From Myxococcus stipitatus (GTDB lineage Bacteria; Myxococcota; Myxococcia; Myxococcales; Myxococcaceae): DNA of 64,000 nucleotides. The position numbers and the translations under genes were made by a program. Below, one piece after another: positions 50,682 to 58,820 of the stretch; position 1 is the stretch's first letter; every line of letters begins with the position of its first letter. A model generated the notes under the pieces. The model did not search any database and was not told the DNA's origin. It saw only the letters and a list, made by a program, of their open reading frames with translations. Location: assembly GCF_038561935.1 (NCBI RefSeq), contig NZ_CP102770.1, forward strand, positions 9,300,001-9,364,000, read 5' to 3'.

Positions 50682-52073
50682 TCACTTCACAGGTTCGGCC
50701 CGGGGTGGCGCTTCGAGCTCGGCAAGCTCCCGCTTGAGCCGATTGACGGAACACATGGGCACCTGCACCTCGGGCAAGGACTCCGAGTAGGCGATGGCGT
50801 CCCGCAGCGTCCGCGCGGCCACGGCGGTGTCCTTGCGCTCCCGGAGGATGGCGGCCCGGATTCCCATCACGCTGACCCTGCGCGGGCCCTGCACGTCCAA
50901 CAGCGCGCGGTCCGTCGCGGCGAGCGCGTCCTCCAGCGCTCCCCGCGCCTGGTACAGCTGGGCGAGCCGCAAGGGGGCGAGATAGTCCTGGGGGAACTCC
51001 TGCTCGCTCCGCGCCAGTGCGGGGATGGCCCGTTCCGGTGTCTTCAGCCGGAGCGCCGCCTCCGAGCGATGCGAGTCGAGGACGGCGCGAGCCCGCGCGG
51101 TGGGAGCCTTCGCGGCCTCCGCCTCCAGGAACGTCAGCCACTCCTCGGTGACCGCGCGGCCCCCGGCCTCGTCCTTGGCCATCTCGCGTGCCCAGACCCG
51201 GGCCCGATACAGCGAGGAGCGGTCGTCCGCGGACATGTCGATGGAAGGGGGGCCCAGGGCCTCGACGACCTTCTTCTCCAACGCGTCCAGGAGCACCTCC
51301 GCGCCCTGCGCCTCGGGCTCCTCCGGGAGGATCGACTGCGCGCACGTCAGTCCACGCCGCACGCCATGGGCCCACATCAGCGAGCGAGGCATGTCTGGCA
51401 GCAGCTCCAGCGCCTTCGTCGCGCACACCTTCATCCCGGGCGCCGCATACGTTTCATAGGACGTCTCCAGCAGCGCCAGCACCACGCGTCCTCGGCGAGA
51501 CCAGTCGGCGGGGGCCGTGGCCAGCAGGTGGGCGAACACCTTGGAGGCCTCGGCCCCGTGCCCCTGGGCGAGCAGCGCATCCCCTCGCGCCAGGAGCGCC
51601 TCCAATCCCGTGGCACCGCCCTGGTAGGCACGCGCGCCATCGTCGAGGAGCTGCTCGAGCTCCGCCACCGTCATGCTCTCGTTGAAGCGAAGGAGCGCCT
51701 TCTCCTCGCGCGGGTCGATGACATACAGCTTGGGGAAGAAGTCGACGGGGTACTTGCGCTGGAAGGCCGCGCTGCGGCTCAAGTCCGTGCTGACCTCCAG
51801 CCAGACGAAGCGGTCCGCCTGTCGCGCCAGCAAGGGGGACGACAGGACATGGGCCTTCATCGAGCGGCACGCGGTGCACCAGCCCGCCGTGGCGAAGACG
51901 AAGAGCGGCACCCCCTTCGCCTTCGCCTCCGCGAGCGCACGCGCGTAGTCGTCCTGGATGAACGGCAGCGGCTCCGAGGCGCGAGTCACTTCCGCCACGT
52001 CCGGAGCACGAGGGTTCACGGTGGCACAGGCGACGAGCCCCAGCAGCAGGACACAGGCGGAGGAGGTGCGCAT
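50682..52073 (-). CDS. Thioredoxin-like lipoprotein with helical repeats (paralogue 2)
   Basis: A 463-residue lipoprotein with the same plan as its neighbour: lipobox LVAC (Cys16), thioredoxin fold with WCTAC (Cys66 and Cys69), cis-Pro in FFPKLYVIDPR, and a TPR-like C-terminus ending near RELAELE. The dipeptide between the cysteines differs (Thr-Ala versus His-Thr), which should change redox potential, and charged surface residues have diverged. The ATG at 52073 begins the signal. The pair lies in tandem with a 113-base gap, so they may be cotranscribed. Confidence 0.88.
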   Translation of the reverse strand: MRTSSACVLLLGLVACATVNPRAPDVAEVTRASEPLPFIQDDYARALAEAKAKGVPLFVFATAGWCTACRSMKAHVLSSPLLARQADRFVWLEVSTDLSRSAAFQRKYPVDFFPKLYVIDPREEKALLRFNESMTVAELEQLLDDGARAYQGGATGLEALLARGDALLAQGHGAEASKVFAHLLATAPADWSRRGRVVLALLETSYETYAAPGMKVCATKALELLPDMPRSLMWAHGVRRGLTCAQSILPEEPEAQGAEVLLDALEKKVVEALGPPSIDMSADDRSSLYRARVWAREMAKDEAGGRAVTEEWLTFLEAEAAKAPTARARAVLDSHRSEAALRLKTPERAIPALARSEQEFPQDYLAPLRLAQLYQARGALEDALAATDRALLDVQGPRRVSVMGIRAAILRERKDTAVAARTLRDAIAYSESLPEVQVPMCSVNRLKRELAELEAPPRAEPVK

Positions 52074-52182
52074 GGCACGGACCCTAGTGTGAGGCCTTTT
52101 CCTGCCTCGAAACCGACATCCAATCCGCAAGCATCTGGGCACTCGCGCTCGCGCGTGCTCTGGTGTGCGCGGACCTCCGCCG

Positions 52183-53928
52183 ATGATGAGAGACCCCTAC
52201 ACCCTGCGAGACGCACTCGCCTCCGCGCTGGAGGCGCTCCCCGCGCCCGAGCGCTTTCCCGAGCCCTCCGACGCGGACCTCGCCCGGCGACTGGCGGAGC
52301 GCCTGCGCCGGGACCTGCTGCCCCGCATGGGCTCCGCGGACGCGCCGCTGCTGCTGGTGGCCATCGCCGGCCCCAACAACGTGGGCAAGTCCACCCTGTT
52401 CAACGCGCTGGTGGGCTCGTCCCTGTCCCCCGCGAGGCCCGAGGGAGGACTCACCAAGCAGTGCCTGGCGGCGGCGCATCCGGAGACGTGGACCGGCGCC
52501 CTGAAGGACTTCCTCACCCGCCGCTATGACACGGTGCCGGTGGCCCCGGGTGATGCGGCCCCCGTGGACCAGCCGGGCCCGGCGGGGCGGCTGTACCTGG
52601 TGCTGGCCGACGCGGTGCCTCGGGGCCTGCTCGTCATGGACACGCCGGACTTCGACAGCGTGTACCGGGAGAACCGCGAGCGCGCCGAGGCCCTGCTCGT
52701 CACCGTGGACGTGCTCGTCTTCGTGGTGAGCCGGCAGACGTACCAGAACGCGGCGCTGGTGGACTTCCTGCGCGCGGCGGTGGGCCATGGACGGCCGTAC
52801 CTGCTCGTCTACAACGAGGCCTCGCGTGAAGAGGTGGCGCGAGGCCACCTGGACAAGCTGGCCTCCGACGTGGGGCATCCCCCGCTGGCGAGGTACCTGG
52901 CCCCGCACCAACCGGACGTCGAGGCGGGCCTGCGCCCCCTGGCGACCGAGCCTCTCGATGGACGCCCGCCGCTGAGCGCCCTGCTGGGCCAGGCCGAGCA
53001 CGCGCGCGAGCTGAAGGCCCGGGCGCTGGAGGCCTCCCTCGCGGATGCCCGCGCGGAGATGGAATCGGTGGCGCGCGCGGCGACCCGGGCCGCGAGCGAG
53101 CCGGAGCGGCTTCGTCAGCGGCTGCGGCATGAGCTCGAGAGCGTGGGGGCCACCGCGGCGCTCAAGGCGGTGCCCGCGGACGTGCTCATCGACGCGTTCC
53201 GCGACGAGCTGGACGCACGCAGTCAGTTCCACAAGTGGGTGCGCCTGCCTTTCCGCGGACTGGCGACGGCGCTCACGTTCGTGAGTCGCAAGGTACGCCA
53301 GTCCTTCACCGGGCCGGAGCCCGAGGGCACCCAGACACCCTCCCTCGCCGTGGATGCGACGCTGACGGACGGGGTGCGGCGGCTGGTGGAGGCCTTCGCT
53401 CCGGAGGTGGCGGCGTGGCGGGGGGATGCACAGACGCGCGAGAAGCTGGCCGAGGCCTTCGGGGCCTCGACGCTGTCGAAGCTGGAGGAGCCGCTGGGCT
53501 TCGAGGCCCTGCATGCCCACGCGGCGGACCGGGCCACGCTGTATGCCTATTGCCGCGAGCTGGTGGCGGCCGAGCTCCAGGGAGGCATGCGCGAGGAGCT
53601 GCTCCAGGCGCTGACGACGCTGGTGTACTCGGTGCCCTCGGGCGCGGCGGCGGCGGTGACGGTGGCGACGGGCGGCTTCGGCCACGACGCGGTGGTGTGG
53701 GCGGGCACGCTCTTGTCCACGCCGCTGATGGAGCGGTTCGTGGACCTGCTGGGCGCCCAGGTGCGAGCCCGCGTCACCCGGCGGTGGGCAGACGCCCATG
53801 GCGCCACCCTGGCCCGGGCCCTGGAGGCGCGCTTCTTCTCGGGGGTGCTCGGGCACCTGGACGGGCTGGCGGACGACTGGAAGCACACCGCCACCCGGCT
53901 GGAGGCCGCGAGAGGAGCGCTCGCTTGA
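52183..53928 (+). CDS. Dynamin-like GTPase
   Basis: A 581-residue GTPase. The P-loop GPNNVGKST is at 63-71, then the G2 Thr region (GGLTKQC), DTPDFDS (G3) and an N-E-A-S stretch at the G4 position where N/TKxD is usual. The rest is mostly helical and ends with a hydrophobic region (VPSGAAAAVTVATGGF, VVWAGTLLSTPLMERFV) that may bind membrane, as in bacterial dynamin-like or YfjP-like proteins. The ATG at 52183 was chosen over an upstream GTG; no clear Shine-Dalgarno is seen. The role is probably membrane remodelling or stress; this is inferred. Confidence 0.8.
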   Translation: MMRDPYTLRDALASALEALPAPERFPEPSDADLARRLAERLRRDLLPRMGSADAPLLLVAIAGPNNVGKSTLFNALVGSSLSPARPEGGLTKQCLAAAHPETWTGALKDFLTRRYDTVPVAPGDAAPVDQPGPAGRLYLVLADAVPRGLLVMDTPDFDSVYRENRERAEALLVTVDVLVFVVSRQTYQNAALVDFLRAAVGHGRPYLLVYNEASREEVARGHLDKLASDVGHPPLARYLAPHQPDVEAGLRPLATEPLDGRPPLSALLGQAEHARELKARALEASLADARAEMESVARAATRAASEPERLRQRLRHELESVGATAALKAVPADVLIDAFRDELDARSQFHKWVRLPFRGLATALTFVSRKVRQSFTGPEPEGTQTPSLAVDATLTDGVRRLVEAFAPEVAAWRGDAQTREKLAEAFGASTLSKLEEPLGFEALHAHAADRATLYAYCRELVAAELQGGMREELLQALTTLVYSVPSGAAAAVTVATGGFGHDAVVWAGTLLSTPLMERFVDLLGAQVRARVTRRWADAHGATLARALEARFFSGVLGHLDGLADDWKHTATRLEAARGALA

Positions 53929-53988
53929 GACCTCTCACCTCATTCCATCCGTGCGCGCGCGGCGACAATGCGCCATGCTGAGTGAGTC

Positions 53989-55059
53989 ATGAATGGCTCG
54001 GACCCCGGAATACCGGGCTCTCCCCCTCCGATTCTCTCCTTCCGCCATCTGCTGACCGACGCTGTCGGTACGTTCCTGGACGAAGCCGGGATGTCGTGCG
54101 CGCAGACGGCCGACGCCATCGGTGAGCTCATCGTCACGCTGTCGCGCTACCGCGAGGAAGGCGCGCCGCTGTTCCCCATGGCCTTCCTGGGGGATGACCT
54201 GGGGCAGATGCTCTCGCTGCTCGGCGGGCATGACCCCATCGCCATCGGCATCGGGCCTCGCTCGCGGGCAACCGTCCAGCGCGCCCTCAAGCAGTGTGCC
54301 CCCCTGGGACAGGGCCGGTGGTGGGCGCTGTACTTCCTGAGGGTGCCGGAGGGCTTCGCCTACGGCGTCTTCCGCACGGACCCCTTCCCGCTCGCGGAGT
54401 CTCCGCTGGAGCGGCTGCGCCGGACGGAGGAGACCCACGCCGGGGTGGTGGGCGTGCTCCAGTTGGCGGAGAACATGCTGGAGCTGCGCGCGGGCGGCGG
54501 GCTGTGCCGGCACGTGTACCTGTCCGGCGCGAGGGTGGAGGCGGCGTCGCCACCCGCGGTGCTCAACGAGCTGGCCGAGGCCATCACCGACGGCGTGGCG
54601 AGCGCCAGCCGCGAGCGGGCGCGCGGGTTCTTCCGCCGGGTCCTGTTCGAGGTGATGCAGGCGTCCCATGGGACGCTGGTGGCGGTGCTGCCTCGGGAGC
54701 GCGCGGGTTCATCGCTCTTCGTGGACGGCATCATCCTGCCGCGCCCGCTGGACATCGTGGCGCTGCTGGACCGCTACCACGTGGACCCCACCGACGCGGC
54801 GGCCACGGCGGTGCGAGCCACCGGCCAGCTCCTGCGCGGGATGATGGCGACCGACGGCATCACCGTGCTGCGCGCGGATGGCTGCATCGTCGGGTACAAC
54901 ATCTTCGTCCGCCATCCCGAGTCGCTCGCGCATCAGCCCTCCGTCGTCGGTGGCGCGCGAAGGCGCACGTATGAAGTGCTGTGCGCGGCCGTCGGTACCG
55001 AGCTCACCACCGCGTTCATCCGCTCCCAGGATGGCGACGTGGCGTGCCGCAAGGCGTAG
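53989..55059 (+). CDS. DisA/DAC-like nucleotide-binding domain protein
   Basis: A 356-residue soluble protein. The C-terminal third resembles a diadenylate cyclase (DAC) domain: MMATDGITVLRADGCIVGYNIFV (DGA motif as Asp289-Gly-Ile), GGARRRTYEVL (RHR motif as Arg-Arg-Arg at 324-326) and SQDGDVAC near the end (SEExG position). The N-terminal two-thirds are helical and strand segments of a sensor-like region (HGTLVAVLPRERAGSSLF). It is probably a member of DAC-like groups that bind nucleotide with altered catalytic residues. It lies 60 bases after the GTPase gene on the same strand. Confidence 0.75.
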   Translation: MNGSDPGIPGSPPPILSFRHLLTDAVGTFLDEAGMSCAQTADAIGELIVTLSRYREEGAPLFPMAFLGDDLGQMLSLLGGHDPIAIGIGPRSRATVQRALKQCAPLGQGRWWALYFLRVPEGFAYGVFRTDPFPLAESPLERLRRTEETHAGVVGVLQLAENMLELRAGGGLCRHVYLSGARVEAASPPAVLNELAEAITDGVASASRERARGFFRRVLFEVMQASHGTLVAVLPRERAGSSLFVDGIILPRPLDIVALLDRYHVDPTDAAATAVRATGQLLRGMMATDGITVLRADGCIVGYNIFVRHPESLAHQPSVVGGARRRTYEVLCAAVGTELTTAFIRSQDGDVACRKA

Positions 55060-55334
55060 CTGGAGCTCGCTCGAGAATCTTCAAAGGATTGTCAGACACG
55101 AAGCCCAGCGCCCTGCCTGTCGTTGTCCGACGCGTCCGGAGGGGGCTGATAACGCGCCCCTGTAGCAGCCTCGAAGGGCCGCACGCCTGACGAGGCTGCA
55201 TCCAGGAGTGAGTTGAGCTCGGCCGAAGCGTACGGGTCAGCGCCCGCCCCTTGTGTCTCCGAGGCACGGCATGCCCGCTCATGCTAGGCGTCCGCCGCGA
55301 AATGGCATGCCCCTCGCAAGGGCACTCAAGGAAC

Positions 55335-56426
55335 ATGAACTTCGTTTTCGTTGGTACGAGCCTGGGCGCGCGGGGAACAGAAACCCATCTGGTGTGCCTG
55401 GTCCAGGCACTGGTCCGCGCCGGGCACAACGTGGTCACCGTGGCACGAGAGGGCGGCTACATCGCCCGCGAGTTCCGGGCCCAAGGCCTTCCCGTGGAGC
55501 CCGGCGTCTTCCGGAACGCCGCAGATTTTCGTGGTCTGCTCAGCGTTTCACGCGCCATCCGTCGCACCCGGCCGCACTGGCTGGTGGGCAGCTTTGGCCA
55601 CGAGTACTGGCCCGTGCTCGCGATGGGCGCATTGACGGGGACCCCTGTCGCGCTGTTCCGACACCTCAACAGCCGGCTCAAGATGATGTCCCGCCGGTTC
55701 CTCCCACGATGGGCTCGGCGATTCATCGTCGTTTCCGAGGCCATGCGCTCGAATCTCGTCTCCCAGGGGGTGCCTCCCGAGCGCGTCCAGTGTCTCTACA
55801 ACCCCCTGGATGTCGACCACTTCCGCGTGGATGAGGCGGAGCGAGCCGCGGCACGGAAGGCGCTCGGAGTCGGAGAGCAGGAGGTGCTCGTCGGCTTCGT
55901 GGGCGCGCTGAAGCCCGAGAAAGGCGCCTTCCGACTGGCCGAGGCCTTCAACCGGGCCATGCCCCAGAACCCCCACCTGCGCGCGCTCTGGGTGGGCGAG
56001 GAGGCGGCCCATGCGCACCTGCGCCAGCTCCTCTCGCCGGACCTCCGGGACCGGCACCTCTTGAGGGGTTGGACCCGCGACATGCGGACGCTGTACGCGG
56101 CGATGGACGTGGCCACGATGCCCTCGGAGTGGGTCGAGCCCTTCGGGCGGGTCTCCATCGAAGCCCAGGCCTGTGGAGTCCCCGTACTCGCGAGCCGTAT
56201 CGGCGGCCTGCCCGAGACCCTGCTCGAGGGACGCTCAGGGCTCCTCCTTCCTCCTGGCGACGTCGCCGCGTGGAGTGACGCGCTCGTCACGATGGCGCGG
56301 ATGGAGCCCGCTCAGCGCCGGAGCATGGGGGAGGCCGGGAGCCGGTTCGTTCGGGAGCGCTTCGCGGCGGAGCGGATATCCCGCGAGTTCATCGCCCTGC
56401 TGGAGTCGCCCGGCGCCCAGGTGTGA
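55335..56426 (+). CDS. Glycosyltransferase family 4 (GT-B)
   Basis: A 363-residue glycosyltransferase. The N-terminal domain begins NFVFVGTSLGARGTETHLVCLVQAL; the C-terminal domain has VLVGFVGALKPEKGAFRLAEAFNR, TMPSEWVEPFGRVSIEAQACGVPVLASRIGGLPE (the donor-binding EX7E region) and LLLPPGDVAAWSDAL. It transfers a sugar from a nucleotide donor to a surface glycan or lipid. The ATG at 55335 starts the conserved fold; upstream codons are not conserved. It lies 213 bases before traA. Confidence 0.9.
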   Translation: MNFVFVGTSLGARGTETHLVCLVQALVRAGHNVVTVAREGGYIAREFRAQGLPVEPGVFRNAADFRGLLSVSRAIRRTRPHWLVGSFGHEYWPVLAMGALTGTPVALFRHLNSRLKMMSRRFLPRWARRFIVVSEAMRSNLVSQGVPPERVQCLYNPLDVDHFRVDEAERAAARKALGVGEQEVLVGFVGALKPEKGAFRLAEAFNRAMPQNPHLRALWVGEEAAHAHLRQLLSPDLRDRHLLRGWTRDMRTLYAAMDVATMPSEWVEPFGRVSIEAQACGVPVLASRIGGLPETLLEGRSGLLLPPGDVAAWSDALVTMARMEPAQRRSMGEAGSRFVRERFAAERISREFIALLESPGAQV

Positions 56427-56639
56427 GCCACGCTGTTACACGAGCACAGAGCTTGCTTACCCCGCAATCCATGAATGTATCGGGCGCGCTTCGTCCGCTG
56501 GTCGCCGCAACCCGAGGCGCATCTGCTCGCACGGAGACAACCTCACGAGACCGGGGCCCGAGCGACTACGGCATACCCACCGGATTGCGCGGTGCCCGGA
56601 ATTGCGCTTGTCAGGGGGTTCGACGATGCTTCCCGGATT

Positions 56640-58820
56640 GTGGATTCCCCCTTGTCCCGCCTCGCGCGATTCGCGCTCGCCGCCCTATCGGTGTGCCTCG
56701 TTTCCGCCCCCGCCTGGGGCCAGAAACTGCCGGATGTCGTCGTTACAGGCCCCGCCATTGCTCCAGCGCTGAGCACTGATGGGCAGGGGCTGTGCGTCGC
56801 GTCGAGTCTCTGGACGCGTGACACGAACGAAATCCCAAATTCACAAGGGACGTACATCGACGTCCTCAACGGGTTCCTTGAGGACCTCGTCACCAAGCAG
56901 AGCCGCGTCACGACCGTGCTCCGCACGCCGTTCGACCTCTCCAACAACCTCAACGATGGCCGTACGCTGAGCTACGGCGACTTCGTGGGCCAAGTCACCG
57001 CACCGGGATGCTCCACCGGTGGGTGCAGTTTCAACATCATCAACGATAACGACGCGCTGACTCCCTTCGTGTCTCGGTTCCGCGGCTATCTCAATGTGCC
57101 GCCCAATCTGTCGGGACAGACACTGCATCTCGCGTACTACGCGGACGATGCCATCAGCCTCGTCATCTATGACCGCTTTACGTCCTATGTGGTCATCAAC
57201 CGCCCGACACGAACCGGGTTCCCGACCTGGCGCACCACCAACAGCGTAACGTTCGCCCAACCAGGGCTCTACGCTGTTGAGATTCTCTATGCACAGATTG
57301 GAGAGCATGCTGCCGTCGAGATGTCGATGCTCGCGGGGGCCTTCGGTGACTTCGAGCGCGCGGCCAACGTTCCGCCCATCGTCAACCTCTACTCCTCCAA
57401 CTTCCAGCTGCTCCAGCCCGCGCAGTTCTTCCAGACGGAGAACGGCCTCCCTTCGTTCGCGAGCGACCCGAACCGCTGCGAGCAGTGCGCACGCGCGAAC
57501 GTCAACGCGCCGAACAACGGCACCTGCAGCGACAACTACTACTGCAACTCCGCTGCACTCTGCGCCCCGTGCGACACGGCCCTCCGCTGCGGCGCCAAGT
57601 GCTCCCCGTGCGGCGTCTCCTTCCCCTTCTGCGCGAACATCAACGGCAACAACACCTGCGTCCAGTGCACGGAAGACTCGCAGTGCGCGAACGGCCGCTG
57701 TGACCTGACCGACAACATGTGCCGGGGTTGCAACGACGACACGGACTGTCCGAACACCGGCCGCTGCGACCCCGCGACCAACCAGTGCTCGGGTTGCAAC
57801 GACGACTCCGACTGCCCCGGCGCCACCTGCGACGAGCCCACCGCCACCTGCGTCCAGTGCACCGCGGACTCTCACTGCCCCAACGGCCAGGTCTGCGTCC
57901 CCGGCCTGAATCAGTGCCGTGAGTGCAACGACGACTCGCAATGCGACCGCGGTGAAATCTGCACCAACAACCAATGCGTCCCGTGCGCCACGGATGGCGC
58001 CTGCGCCGGCAACTCCTGCAACTGCTGCCCCAGCGGCACACAGTGCGCCGCGCTGACGCCGGGCGCCTCGCCCTCCTGCGTCGAGTGCACCACCGATTCC
58101 CAGTGTGGCGAAGGCCAGAAGTGCGACCCGCTCAACGGCCGCTGCGTCACCGCAATCCCCGAGTGCAACACCGCCTCCGCCTGCGGCCCGTCCTGCGCCA
58201 CGTGCCCCGATGACCGCCCCTTCTGCCTCGACGGCCAGGTCTGCGTGCAGTGCCGCACCGACCTGGAATGTGGAGACGGACAGTTCTGCGTGAGCGGTGA
58301 GTGCAGCGCCTGCACCACGGACAAACACTGCGGCACCCGCTGCGAGGCCTGTGACGCGGACGCGCCCTTCTGCCTCTCCGACGGCTCGCCCCAGAACAGC
58401 ACCTGCGTCGGCTGTCGCACCAACGAGGACTGCGGCAGCGGCCAGTGCAACCCGACCACTCGCACCTGCGAGAACGCGGGCGCCTGCGCCGTCACCTGCG
58501 ACGCGGGCCTCGTCTGTGATGGCACCGCCTGCGTCCAGTGCTTCGCCGATGCACACTGCCCCTGCGGCGGGACTTGCGACCTGGGCTCCAACACCTGCAC
58601 CACGTCGTGCGAGAACAGCGGCGACTGCCTCGGCGTCCAGCACTGCTCGGCGAAGACGCAGCAGTGTGAGCGCGGACGGCGCAAGCCCGGCACCGACCCC
58701 CAAGGCGGCGCCTTCTGCTGCGGCACCACCGCCAACGCCACCCCGGCGGGCAGCGCCACCATCCTCTTCCTCCTCGCCGCCGGCCTCCTGCTCCTGCGCG
58801 CCCAGCGCCGCGTCCGATGA
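56640..58820 (+). CDS. traA: TraA, outer-membrane exchange receptor with Cys-rich repeats and MYXO-CTERM tail
   Basis: A 726-residue cell-surface receptor. A GTG start gives a signal peptide (about 1-27, ending SAPAWG). Residues about 30-300 are a PA14-like variable domain (SGQTLHLAYYADDAISLVIYDRF), which sets recognition specificity in Myxococcus. From about 280 to 690 there are many Cys-rich repeats (CVQCTEDSQC, CRGCNDDTDC, CVQCRTDLEC). The end is MYXO-CTERM-like: FCCGTT, a hydrophobic helix and a basic RRVR tail, for surface sorting. It overlaps traB by four bases (ATGA), as expected for the exchange operon that drives fusion and sharing of outer membranes between kin. Confidence 0.93.
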   Translation: MDSPLSRLARFALAALSVCLVSAPAWGQKLPDVVVTGPAIAPALSTDGQGLCVASSLWTRDTNEIPNSQGTYIDVLNGFLEDLVTKQSRVTTVLRTPFDLSNNLNDGRTLSYGDFVGQVTAPGCSTGGCSFNIINDNDALTPFVSRFRGYLNVPPNLSGQTLHLAYYADDAISLVIYDRFTSYVVINRPTRTGFPTWRTTNSVTFAQPGLYAVEILYAQIGEHAAVEMSMLAGAFGDFERAANVPPIVNLYSSNFQLLQPAQFFQTENGLPSFASDPNRCEQCARANVNAPNNGTCSDNYYCNSAALCAPCDTALRCGAKCSPCGVSFPFCANINGNNTCVQCTEDSQCANGRCDLTDNMCRGCNDDTDCPNTGRCDPATNQCSGCNDDSDCPGATCDEPTATCVQCTADSHCPNGQVCVPGLNQCRECNDDSQCDRGEICTNNQCVPCATDGACAGNSCNCCPSGTQCAALTPGASPSCVECTTDSQCGEGQKCDPLNGRCVTAIPECNTASACGPSCATCPDDRPFCLDGQVCVQCRTDLECGDGQFCVSGECSACTTDKHCGTRCEACDADAPFCLSDGSPQNSTCVGCRTNEDCGSGQCNPTTRTCENAGACAVTCDAGLVCDGTACVQCFADAHCPCGGTCDLGSNTCTTSCENSGDCLGVQHCSAKTQQCERGRRKPGTDPQGGAFCCGTTANATPAGSATILFLLAAGLLLLRAQRRVR

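Noticed and set aside
57480..58640. Recurring short Cys-rich motifs in traA as a DNA repeat array
   Set aside because: The repetition is at protein level with varied DNA spacers and lengths; it is not a CRISPR or satellite array.
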